From assembly GCA_900547585.1 (NCBI GenBank), contig URHD01000044.1, forward strand, positions 1 to 17,449: a DNA stretch of 17,449 nucleotides. Direction: 5' to 3'. The DNA is from an uncultured bacterium. GTDB taxonomy: Bacteria; Cyanobacteriota; Vampirovibrionia; Gastranaerophilales; Gastranaerophilaceae. Positions 6,488 to 13,229 of this stretch are shown here, piece after piece; within the stretch, counting starts at the first letter, position 1; every line of letters starts with the position of its first letter. The translations under genes and the position numbers were made by a program. A model generated the notes under the pieces. That model made no database searches and was not told the DNA's origin. It worked only from the letters and a program-made list of their open reading frames with translations.

Positions 6488-8938
6488 ATGATAAAAGATG
6501 AAGTTAGAAATATAGCCGCCGGCTCGGCTGATGCCGGCTCATATCTTGCAGAAAAAGGGTTATCGCAGAGCACATTTTTCAAGGATAGTGCACAACTTAC
6601 TTCACTTTTGAGCTTTTTTGAAGATAAGACTTCTAATTTCTGTGAAATTACCGGTAATTTCGGAACTTTTAAGTCAAAACTGGCAGAAATCTCCTTGCAT
6701 TTGCTTGAAGAAAATGTTCTTATATTCCGGTATGAATGTTTTGAGGGAACCACGCTTGACGATATATTTCTTGCGCTTTTTGCAGATTTGAGGTCGTATT
6801 ATCAGATGGGCAAAATTGCACCGGCAAAAATAGAAACAACTTCGCTCACAAAAAAAATCAATCAGTATCTGAGCCATATAAACCTGCCGGCAGTGTTTGT
6901 TTTTGACTCTTTTGAGAATTTAAATGCTAATCCTGAAAATCAAGATGAAATCACACGCTTTATAAAGCATCTTGCGGGGCTGAATAAGTTTAAAATTGTA
7001 GTTCTTTCCAGAAAATCTGAAAACTGGAATATAGAAAATGCCCAAAAAATAGAACTCGAACCATTTAACAGGCTCCAGCTGGCGTTGTATCTTGAGGCGT
7101 CGAATGTAAAGGCGGAACAGGAGGAGATTTACAGGCTTTTTGAAGCTACGCAGGGAAATACCAGCCAAATTTCGCTCACTGTGAATATGATTTCTATATT
7201 AAAAACTGGTTTGAAAGATTTTATTGAAGAATTTGAGACAAAAAAGACAAATTACGGCGATTTTCTGCTCCAAAAACTATCCTCCTTTGTCCCTGAAAAA
7301 TTAAAAAAATCTGTTTCTATTCTGGCTCTAGCCAAAACGGGTTTTTCTCCGGAATTTCTTGTTAGCGCCGGACTTTTTACACCGGAACAGCTAAATTACC
7401 TGATTGAGCGAAATATAATGAGCTGCGGCAGTGGATATGTTTATATGAAAGGTTATTTGAAAACTTTCTGGCTTTCCTCTGTTTCGCTTTTTGAAAAACA
7501 GGAAATTCATCAGTATTTGCACGACTTTTTTGAATCTCAGCTTCCTTTAAAGCCCGGGCAGCGCGTTATGCCGCTTTCCCGCACTACAATGAGGGAACAG
7601 AGCGCTTATCATGCCTCGTTTCTTTCCGAAAAACCGAGAGAAACACCGGATATTGCTTATCTTGGCTATATCAGCGGTAATCTTGCCGAATGGACAACGC
7701 CCGACTCGAAAAAAGAGAACAAAACAAAATCACGCCCTGAATCGCGTGAGCAGGAGCGTAAAAAATCGCTTGAAAAATATGAACTTACAAAAGAGGAACT
7801 CGCTCTATTGGGGCTGCCTGTTGACCTTTCCTCAGGAACGGTTCCTGCTGCCGCCAGAGTGCAGACTAATCAGGAGGAAATTGCGGCTGAAAAAAATTCG
7901 TCCGAATTTTTTGACGAAGGGCTTGCTTTTCAGCAAAAACATGAGTATCAAAACGCAATTGAGGCTTATGACGCAGCTATCAACAGAATTTCTTCCGCCG
8001 GTGATGAAATTGTGCCTGATATTTTTACAAATGCGTCCGAATGTGCACAAAAACTAAATAAAATTGACGAAGCCATTAAATATCTTGATTCTTTGTATGA
8101 TTTTTATTATGAAAAGGGCAAAACTGAGAGCGCTAACGGTACTTTGCTGAAGATTGCGCGTTTGTATAAAGATTCTTACAGATTTTTGAAAGCCAGAGAT
8201 ATTTATGAGCGTTTTTTATCCTCAAAACTTCCAGTTTCTGCGGCGATTCTTGCCAATGCGCATATCGGGCTGGCACAGATTGGGGAAGATTCTTCTGATG
8301 TTAATTTAGCGCGTGAGCATTATCGCAAGGCGTTTTCGTTAATAAATCCCGAAGAAAAAGGCGAAAATCTTTCAGAAGCATATTTTAAATATGCACTTAT
8401 GCTGGACGATGAAAACGATTCTTCAAATGCGCTTGAATATTATAAAAAATCCATCAGCGCCTGCGATGATTTGACGAAAAACCCGTATTTGAGCGCTGCA
8501 TATACAAATATTGCTGAAATTTACTCGGAATCTCAAGACCATAAGAATGCATTCAGAAACTTTGCGCTTGCATTGAAAATTGACTCGGAGTTGCAAAATT
8601 ACGACGGAATTTATTATCTTTCTTCAAAACTTGCTAAAGTTTCCCAAAAAGTCAAGCCTGAGCTGGTTTTGAATTTTATTTTAAAGGCTTTGGGCGCGGC
8701 AAAACGCTTGCAGGATAGATTTTATATGGTAAATTCATATCTTGAGGCGGGCGATTATTATTTCAGCAGGAAAGATTTTGCCAAAAGTTTAAAAGCCTGT
8801 TTCAATGCCCGCGATATATTGTTAAAAGGCAGTTTTGAAAAAGCTGATTTGCAAAGAATAGAACAAAAACTCGATAACCTCAAAAACAGCTTATCTCCTG
8901 CGGAATATGAACGCATTTTGAAAGGATTCAAAAAATGA
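6488..8938 (+). CDS. STAND-like NTPase with C-terminal TPR repeats
   Basis: The 816 residues divide into three parts. Residues about 30-390 look like a STAND/AAA-type NTPase: a P-loop-like 'ITGNFGTFKSK' (56-63), a Walker B-like 'AVFVFDSFENL' (D140), a sensor-like 'KIVVLSRK' (169-176), then 'IELEPFNRLQLALYL', as in MalT/NB-ARC proteins. The P-loop is odd because Phe stands where GxxxxGK[ST] has the Gly before Lys, so nucleotide binding may be weak or lost. Residues about 395-470 are a charged linker. Residues about 472-790 carry about eight TPR-like units, for example 'DEGLAFQQKHEYQNAIEAYDAAI' and 'ALEYYKKSI'. There is no C-terminal HTH, signal peptide or membrane segment. It overlaps rsmG by ATGA, so the two are translationally coupled. 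A signalling or scaffold role is inferred; the ligand is unknown. Confidence 0.85.
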   Translation: MIKDEVRNIAAGSADAGSYLAEKGLSQSTFFKDSAQLTSLLSFFEDKTSNFCEITGNFGTFKSKLAEISLHLLEENVLIFRYECFEGTTLDDIFLALFADLRSYYQMGKIAPAKIETTSLTKKINQYLSHINLPAVFVFDSFENLNANPENQDEITRFIKHLAGLNKFKIVVLSRKSENWNIENAQKIELEPFNRLQLALYLEASNVKAEQEEIYRLFEATQGNTSQISLTVNMISILKTGLKDFIEEFETKKTNYGDFLLQKLSSFVPEKLKKSVSILALAKTGFSPEFLVSAGLFTPEQLNYLIERNIMSCGSGYVYMKGYLKTFWLSSVSLFEKQEIHQYLHDFFESQLPLKPGQRVMPLSRTTMREQSAYHASFLSEKPRETPDIAYLGYISGNLAEWTTPDSKKENKTKSRPESREQERKKSLEKYELTKEELALLGLPVDLSSGTVPAAARVQTNQEEIAAEKNSSEFFDEGLAFQQKHEYQNAIEAYDAAINRISSAGDEIVPDIFTNASECAQKLNKIDEAIKYLDSLYDFYYEKGKTESANGTLLKIARLYKDSYRFLKARDIYERFLSSKLPVSAAILANAHIGLAQIGEDSSDVNLAREHYRKAFSLINPEEKGENLSEAYFKYALMLDDENDSSNALEYYKKSISACDDLTKNPYLSAAYTNIAEIYSESQDHKNAFRNFALALKIDSELQNYDGIYYLSSKLAKVSQKVKPELVLNFILKALGAAKRLQDRFYMVNSYLEAGDYYFSRKDFAKSLKACFNARDILLKGSFEKADLQRIEQKLDNLKNSLSPAEYERILKGFKK

Positions 8939-9639
8939 AAACCGAATTGTTGGAAAAACTCGGGCTAAACGTTACAAAAACAGCGCAAACCCGTCTGGAT
9001 GACTTTTTAATGGTTTTTAAAAGCTATAACTCTCATACAAACCTTGTCAGCAGGCATGATATGGAGTTTTTCTTTGAAAAACATATTTATGATTCACTTG
9101 CAATAAACCTTTTTTTTCAAAAATATGGACTTGAAAAGTTTAATATGCTAGATATCGGTACGGGCGGCGGATTTCCGGCCGTGCCTGTGGCGATTTTTTA
9201 TGATTTCTGCCCTATTCTTGCAATTGATTCGGTTTCTAAGAAAATCGGTTTTGTTGAAATTGCCCAGAAACTTCTACAGCTCGAAAACCTTACACCCGCA
9301 AGCAAAAGAGCTGAGGATTTGCGTCCGGAAGACAAAGAAAGCTTTGATGTCGTTACTTCCAGAGCTGTTGCGCAGTTGAACACGCTTTTGGAGTATGCGA
9401 TTCCTTATTTGAAGGTCGGCGGGTATTTTGTTGCTTACAAGGCGCAAACTGCCGAAGAAGAAATCCAGAAATCGCAAAATGCACTAAAGGTTCTTAATGC
9501 AGAAGTCGTTGATATTATTGAATATTCGCTTCCGAACCTTGAAAATCATACGAGAAAGCTGGTAATAATCAAAAAAACCGGAAAAACACCTGCTCATTAT
9601 CCCCGAAAATCCGGGAATGCAAAGAAAAATCCTCTATAA
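8935..9639 (+). CDS. rsmG: 16S rRNA (guanine527-N7)-methyltransferase RsmG
   Basis: RsmG (GidB) uses S-adenosylmethionine to methylate G527 in the 530 loop of 16S rRNA. The 234-residue length is typical. 'NSHTNLVSR' (32-40) matches the N-terminal block. The SAM-binding motif I is 'MLDIGTGGGFPAVPVA' (71-86). 'FDVVTSRAVAQL' and 'YLKVGGYFVAYKA' follow, and the C terminus has the usual 'YPRKSGNAKKNPL'. The ATG overlaps the TGA of the NTPase/TPR gene, with AAAGGA 8 nt upstream, so it is the second gene of that operon. The first copy of the structured repeat begins 24 nt after its stop. Confidence 0.96.
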   Translation: MKTELLEKLGLNVTKTAQTRLDDFLMVFKSYNSHTNLVSRHDMEFFFEKHIYDSLAINLFFQKYGLEKFNMLDIGTGGGFPAVPVAIFYDFCPILAIDSVSKKIGFVEIAQKLLQLENLTPASKRAEDLRPEDKESFDVVTSRAVAQLNTLLEYAIPYLKVGGYFVAYKAQTAEEEIQKSQNALKVLNAEVVDIIEYSLPNLENHTRKLVIIKKTGKTPAHYPRKSGNAKKNPL

Positions 9640-9662
9640 TTGTTTTTATTTATAAATAATGA

Positions 9663-9760
9663 GGTGCGGGTATTTTATTTTGGAGTGCCTTAAAACTCTA
9701 CCCGAAAGGGCGAGTTTTTCGGCACGGAAAAATGAAATACCCGCACCGGATGTGCCAAAT
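9663..9760 (+). repeat. Structured repeat element, copy 1
   Basis: This copy lies just after rsmG. It folds as one long hairpin: a perfect 13-bp outer stem (9663-9675 with 9735-9747), an internal loop, GTGCC/GGCAC, then AAAACTC/GAGTTTT, then CCC-GAAA-GGG with a GNRA tetraloop at 9701-9710. The inner part (A-rich arm, GC stem, TTTTT) looks like a rho-independent terminator. The 60-nt core 9673-9732 matches 10343-10402 at 58 of 60 positions. Homology continues more weakly to about 9760. An alternative small hairpin GCAC/GTGC (9743-9755) competes with the outer stem. It is likely an RNA 3'-end element or a dispersed repeat; I do not recognise the family. Confidence 0.8.
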
Positions 9761-9851
9761 GGTTTATAAAATTGTTACGCATTGTTAATTTTTTAGTACG
9801 TTTGTAGCAAATTGCTGTTTCAGGTGCTTTAATGCTAAAAAGGTCTTTTTT

Positions 9852-10340
9852 ATGGAAATTTCTGCATATAATTGTAATAAAACCCAATCTTTTGGCAAAA
9901 TGGTATCAATACGGCGTGTTATGCTCAACGGCGAGGTTTATGATTACCGTAACCCCGAAAAAATGTACAAAGTTGCGCAGGCACTTTCTCATCTTATGCA
10001 GAAAAAAGGCGCTCCGGAAATAAAACGCCAGATGGCGCAAATTATGCCTGATTTTTTCATAAAAGAAGGCTGGCAGCCGGTTTCTGTTATGCGGCTTAAC
10101 AATATAAACCGGAAAGTTAACATCCTGACCGGCGATGATGCTATGGTTCGCAGAAAAATCTTCTCAAACAGCGCGCTTACCAAAAAAGAAAAAGCACAAA
10201 AAGCCGCAGAAGCTATCTCAAAAATGATTCGTGATGCGTTTGTCGGACATATAAATATTGACGCAAAGTCGGAAATGGTGAAACAAAACGGCAAATTACG
10301 TGAAAAAATAACTATTCTGGGCGTGAATAAAACGGTTTAA
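9852..10340 (+). CDS. Unknown 162-residue basic protein
   Basis: No known family is recognised. ATG at 9852 follows AAAAAGG by 8 nt. An overlapping ORF starting at 9832 is in another frame and looks spurious. The N terminus 'MEISAYNCNKTQSFGKM' has a short 'QSFGK' tag of a kind I associate, from memory, with small proteins of gut Melainabacteria. The rest is Lys/Arg-rich, soluble and mixed helix/strand, with no Walker, zinc or signal motif. A C-terminal strand pair ('VGHINIDAKSEMVKQNGKLREKITILGV') could be a beta hairpin. It is flanked by two direct copies of the structured repeat, and its stop codon lies inside the outer stem of the second copy. Function unknown. Confidence 0.75.
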   Translation: MEISAYNCNKTQSFGKMVSIRRVMLNGEVYDYRNPEKMYKVAQALSHLMQKKGAPEIKRQMAQIMPDFFIKEGWQPVSVMRLNNINRKVNILTGDDAMVRRKIFSNSALTKKEKAQKAAEAISKMIRDAFVGHINIDAKSEMVKQNGKLREKITILGVNKTV

Positions 10341-10431
10341 TTTTTTATTTTGGAGTGCCTTAAAACTCTACCCGAAAGGGCGTGTTTTTCGGCACAGAAA
10401 AAGAAATAAACGTCTCCGGACGCGTCAAATA
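10335..10431 (+). repeat. Structured repeat element, copy 2
   Basis: The conserved core begins 2 nt after the stop of the 162-residue gene. It is 58/60 identical to copy 1 over 10343-10402; the differences are A to T at 10383, which breaks one base pair of the AAAACTC stem, and G to A at 10396. Outside the core the sequence diverges, yet an outer stem is still possible: 10335-10343 with 10404-10411, eight pairs with one bulged A. This differs in sequence from the outer stem of copy 1. A small hairpin CGTC-TCCG-GACG is at 10411-10422. No plus-strand gene follows, so a riboswitch role is unlikely for this copy. A terminator or 3'-stabiliser role fits better. Confidence 0.8.
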
Positions 10432-10442
10432 GCTTTTTGGGC

Positions 10443-10473
10443 AAAAAAAAGGAGATTCCATTCCGAAATCTCC
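10443..10473 (-). terminator. Rho-independent terminator of the 570-residue gene
   Basis: On the minus strand GGAGATT (10473-10467) pairs with AATCTCC (10457-10451) and is followed by eight T residues (10450-10443). It lies 27 nt after the stop of the minus-strand gene. Confidence 0.85.
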
Positions 10474-10475
10474 GC

Positions 10476-10490
10476 ATATGTGGTTAATAA
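10476..10490 (+). repeat. Left arm of a 15-bp inverted repeat flanking the 570-residue gene
   Basis: ATATGTGGTTAATAA here is the exact reverse complement of 12236-12250. It sits between the terminator and the stop codon of the gene. I see no target-site duplication outside the arms. Confidence 0.6.
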
Positions 10491-10499
10491 GAAAATTTA

Positions 10500-12212
10500 T
10501 TATGCTTCATCTGGATCATAAGCGCCTGAAGCTTTGATTGCTGCTTTTATCTGCGCGTTGAATTCGTCAAGAAGCTTGTCGGTATTGATTGTATATGTAC
10601 CGCCGGTTGCGATGTTGCCGTTTGTTGTTACCCAGCTGGTTTTGCTGAGGGTTGACTCTGCGGCTGCATTTATTATTTTTTCTATTTGTGATTCTGAAAT
10701 GTTCGGGCATTTTTGTTTGATTGCCTTGATTGCTGCTTCTTTGTAAGGGTCGATTACATTGTTTTTTGCGTCATTTTTGTAGTTTCCGCCTGTCATTGAA
10801 ACTGTATATTCGGATTTTGTGCCTTCTACTGTAACTGATTTTACATTGAAGTTGTAAAAAGTCTGATATTCACCTTTGAGTCGTTCTTTTTCAGCGGCTT
10901 CAGCCTGAACTTCTTCGGTCGTTTTTCCATTATTATTATATAATGTGTCGAACTCGTTAAGGAAGTATGTACAAAGGTTTTTGATGTTATATGTAATACG
11001 TCCGCTGTTATTTTTACGTCTTGAATATGTCAGTGTGAAGTCGGTATCTCTGGTTCTATAATTTCCGCCATCTCCATAATCTTTTGAAAGTGTAGGAATA
11101 TCAGATGTGAAGTGTCTTATTGTGTTGAGAATTGCCTGTTCTAAATACTCCTCCACTGCTGCCGAATCGTAGTTATCACCCATAGAAGCAACAAGCTGTG
11201 CTCTGAGTGAATTTGCAAGTTCATTCAATTTTGTTTGTGCTTCTGCGGTGAAATTGGATATACCGTCGGCTATAACATCTGATTTGCTGCCGTAATCTGA
11301 TGTTGTTGCGCATTTGTTGCTCATATAGTCGCCGTATAGTGAAGTGTTGGAAAGAACTTTTTCCCTGTCATATGAAAGCGGGGCTTTTTCTGTTTCGGAA
11401 TCTGCTGCACCGGATTCAGTTCCGGTGATATTTTCAATTGCATCAATTGCGTTTTTGTTCTCAACATGCGTATGGTCGCCGAAAGATTGTGTTTGATCGA
11501 GTTTTTCAAGAATAAGGTCAATAAGTGCCTGTTTGTATTCTGCGGAATTGGGCTCAAGTTCATTCAAAGCCTCAAGTTCTGCGTCAGTAATCCATTGAGT
11601 AACAGTTGCACTGAGATATTCCCAGTTGTTCAGGGCTTTCTGATATTCTTCATCAGTCGCATCTTGCAAAGCCGAATCAAGAATATAACAAGGGTCAAAT
11701 TCCTGAACCGCATAAGTAATATTTCTGTATGAACCGTTTACAGTGTATTCTTCTCTTTGCTGACCGTCAGAAAGGTTAGAAAATACGAAATCCGTTACTT
11801 CTGCAGAACCTGCACCAAAAACAATTGTATCGAACTGATAGTTATCAGTGTCCAGGCCCAGTGTTTTTGCTACTTCTTGCGTGTCTGTCATGTATTTGTA
11901 TTCGCCTGTGTCCCAGTTGATGTCATAAAAGCCTTCCTGGTCTTCAGTCTGATACATTTGGGTATTATTTTCGCCGTTTACGTGGCGTGAATTGCTGATT
12001 GTGTTACCGTCAACACCGTCACCTTTTCTTGCATCGCCGGTTTCAATAACATTTTCAAAACCCTGCATTACGGTGGAATAATCTACGTTGAGCTTGCGCA
12101 AATAAGACTGAAAGGAGAGCTCGCCGCCCATTGTCTTTTTCAACTCAAGATAGTTGTTGTATAGCGTTTGATAATATGAATTGTTTGCCATTGAACCGAC
12201 GCTGTCAACCAT
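10500..12212 (-). CDS. Unknown 570-residue acidic protein
   Basis: The family is not recognised. ATG at 12212 has a strong AAGGAG 7 nt upstream, and a terminator follows the stop, so this is a complete monocistronic gene. The protein is acidic and rich in Asn, Thr, Glu and Tyr. It has no signal peptide or transmembrane segment and only a few scattered Cys. The N-terminal 65 residues ('NSYYQTLYNNYLELKKTMGGELSFQSYLRKLNVDYSTVMQGFENV') look helical. The middle carries 'FDTIVFGAGSAEVTDFVFSNL' and a Tyr/Thr-rich stretch. The C-terminal third has helices such as 'SESQIEKIINAAAESTLSKTSWV'. It is flanked by a perfect 15-bp inverted repeat. It may be lineage-specific; no function can be assigned. Confidence 0.85.
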   Translation of the reverse strand: MVDSVGSMANNSYYQTLYNNYLELKKTMGGELSFQSYLRKLNVDYSTVMQGFENVIETGDARKGDGVDGNTISNSRHVNGENNTQMYQTEDQEGFYDINWDTGEYKYMTDTQEVAKTLGLDTDNYQFDTIVFGAGSAEVTDFVFSNLSDGQQREEYTVNGSYRNITYAVQEFDPCYILDSALQDATDEEYQKALNNWEYLSATVTQWITDAELEALNELEPNSAEYKQALIDLILEKLDQTQSFGDHTHVENKNAIDAIENITGTESGAADSETEKAPLSYDREKVLSNTSLYGDYMSNKCATTSDYGSKSDVIADGISNFTAEAQTKLNELANSLRAQLVASMGDNYDSAAVEEYLEQAILNTIRHFTSDIPTLSKDYGDGGNYRTRDTDFTLTYSRRKNNSGRITYNIKNLCTYFLNEFDTLYNNNGKTTEEVQAEAAEKERLKGEYQTFYNFNVKSVTVEGTKSEYTVSMTGGNYKNDAKNNVIDPYKEAAIKAIKQKCPNISESQIEKIINAAAESTLSKTSWVTTNGNIATGGTYTINTDKLLDEFNAQIKAAIKASGAYDPDEA

Positions 12213-12235
12213 GTTGGCGCTCCTTACTTACTTAT

Positions 12236-12250
12236 TTATTAACCACATAT
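12236..12250 (-). repeat. Right arm of the 15-bp inverted repeat, possibly a -10 region
   Basis: TTATTAACCACATAT, exactly complementary to 10476-10490. On the minus strand it reads TGTGGTTAATAA, 24 nt before the ATG at 12212. A TTGTTT-like sequence lies about 15 nt further upstream, so it could contain the -10 region of this gene. The TGTGGT part also occurs directly at the -10 of the NTPase/TPR gene. Confidence 0.5.
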
Positions 12251-12368
12251 AAATAAAAACAAAATATATAAGTCGTATTCACTTTTTATATGTTTTGTTA
12301 CAATACTTTACACTTTCTTAACCTGTAACGTTAGAAAGAATGAAAATTGGGCAATTTATATATATAAA

Positions 12369-13229
12369 TTATTGTATTTCTTTTAAAATCTTAGAAACTG
12401 CGTAAGCTTTATTTAGCGTGTAAAAATGAATTCCCGAAACTCCGTTTTTAACCAGCTCTTTACATTGAAATGTTGCAAATTCAATGCCCAGTTCTCTTGT
12501 ATAATCCTTATCTTCGCTGTATTTTGCGAGTTTTTCGAAGAATTCAGGCGGAATCGTTACCCTGCAAAGCGAGGTCATTTTTTCGAGTTGTTTAAAGCTT
12601 GTAACCGGCAATATTCCGGGGATTATCGGGATGTTTATCCCTGATTTGCGACATTTTTCAACAAATCTGAAAAATTTTTCGTTTTCAAAGAATAATTGCG
12701 TGAAAATTACCTCTGCCCCTTTATCAACCTTGTATTTCAACCATTTTAAATCATCCTGCTGCGAGGGGGAATCAATATGCCCCTCGGGGTATCCGGCAAC
12801 GGCGATGGACAAATTGTGGTCTGATTTTATGTATTCAACAAGGTCGCTCGCATGCTCAAAATCCGAAAAATAAGCACCCTGCGGGATATCTCCGCGCAGC
12901 GCAAGGATATTTTTTACTCCGAGAGCCTCAAGCCCGTTCAAATACCCGCGAATATTCTCAAAACAACTCGAAACGCAGGTAAAATGAGGCATTGGCTCGA
13001 TGTTTAGCTCGTTTTTGATTCTTTTTACAATCTCAATCGACTGATTTGCGTTGCTTCCGCCTGCACCGTAGGTCACAGAAATCAAGTTGGGCGCAAATTC
13101 TTTGAGAACCCTCAATTCATTAAAAAGTTTTTCCTCTTTTTCTTTGTTTTCATCATTTTTGGGCGGAAAAATTTCGTAAGAAATAACAGTTTTTTGTTGT
13201 GAGTAAATTTCTTTAAGTGTTTTAGTCAT
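12369..13229 (-). CDS. metF: Methylenetetrahydrofolate reductase MetF
   Basis: MetF reduces 5,10-methylene-THF to 5-methyl-THF, the methyl donor for methionine synthesis, using FAD. Motifs are 'VISYEIFPPKN' with the conserved Glu (E19), 'ISVTYGAGGS' (50-59), 'MPHFTCVSS' (80-88), 'GVKNILALRGDIP' with the conserved Asp (D114), 'VAGYPEGH', 'FTQLFFEN' and 'IPIIPGILPV'. The 286-residue length is usual. The start overlaps the end of the upstream recombinase gene by 8 nt, and no good Shine-Dalgarno precedes it, so translation is probably coupled to xerD. An 18-nt all-AT palindrome (12353-12370) overlaps the stop region, but a convincing terminator is not seen. Confidence 0.96.
   Translation of the reverse strand: MTKTLKEIYSQQKTVISYEIFPPKNDENKEKEEKLFNELRVLKEFAPNLISVTYGAGGSNANQSIEIVKRIKNELNIEPMPHFTCVSSCFENIRGYLNGLEALGVKNILALRGDIPQGAYFSDFEHASDLVEYIKSDHNLSIAVAGYPEGHIDSPSQQDDLKWLKYKVDKGAEVIFTQLFFENEKFFRFVEKCRKSGINIPIIPGILPVTSFKQLEKMTSLCRVTIPPEFFEKLAKYSEDKDYTRELGIEFATFQCKELVKNGVSGIHFYTLNKAYAVSKILKEIQ

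Noticed and set aside
7611..8057. 148-codon ORF on the plus strand
   Set aside because: It lies wholly inside the NTPase/TPR gene in another frame, has Arg/Lys/Leu-rich shadow composition, and no start signal.
9663..9760. Riboswitch controlling the 162-residue gene
   Set aside because: The nearly identical second copy lies after that gene with no downstream plus-strand gene, and no known riboswitch consensus was recognised.
9832..10023. 63-codon ORF starting 20 nt before the 162-residue gene
   Set aside because: It has no Shine-Dalgarno, is largely covered by the 162-residue gene in another frame, and does not read like a folded protein.
9663..10431. Integron attC sites around the 162-residue gene
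   Set aside because: The elements are hairpins after a gene, but I do not find matching RYYYAAC/GTTRRRY core boxes at the ends, and no integrase of the IntI type is in the window.
12353..12370. 18-nt palindrome AATTTATATATATAAATT as the metF terminator
   Set aside because: It is all A/T, overlaps the stop codon region and lacks a GC stem followed by a U tract.
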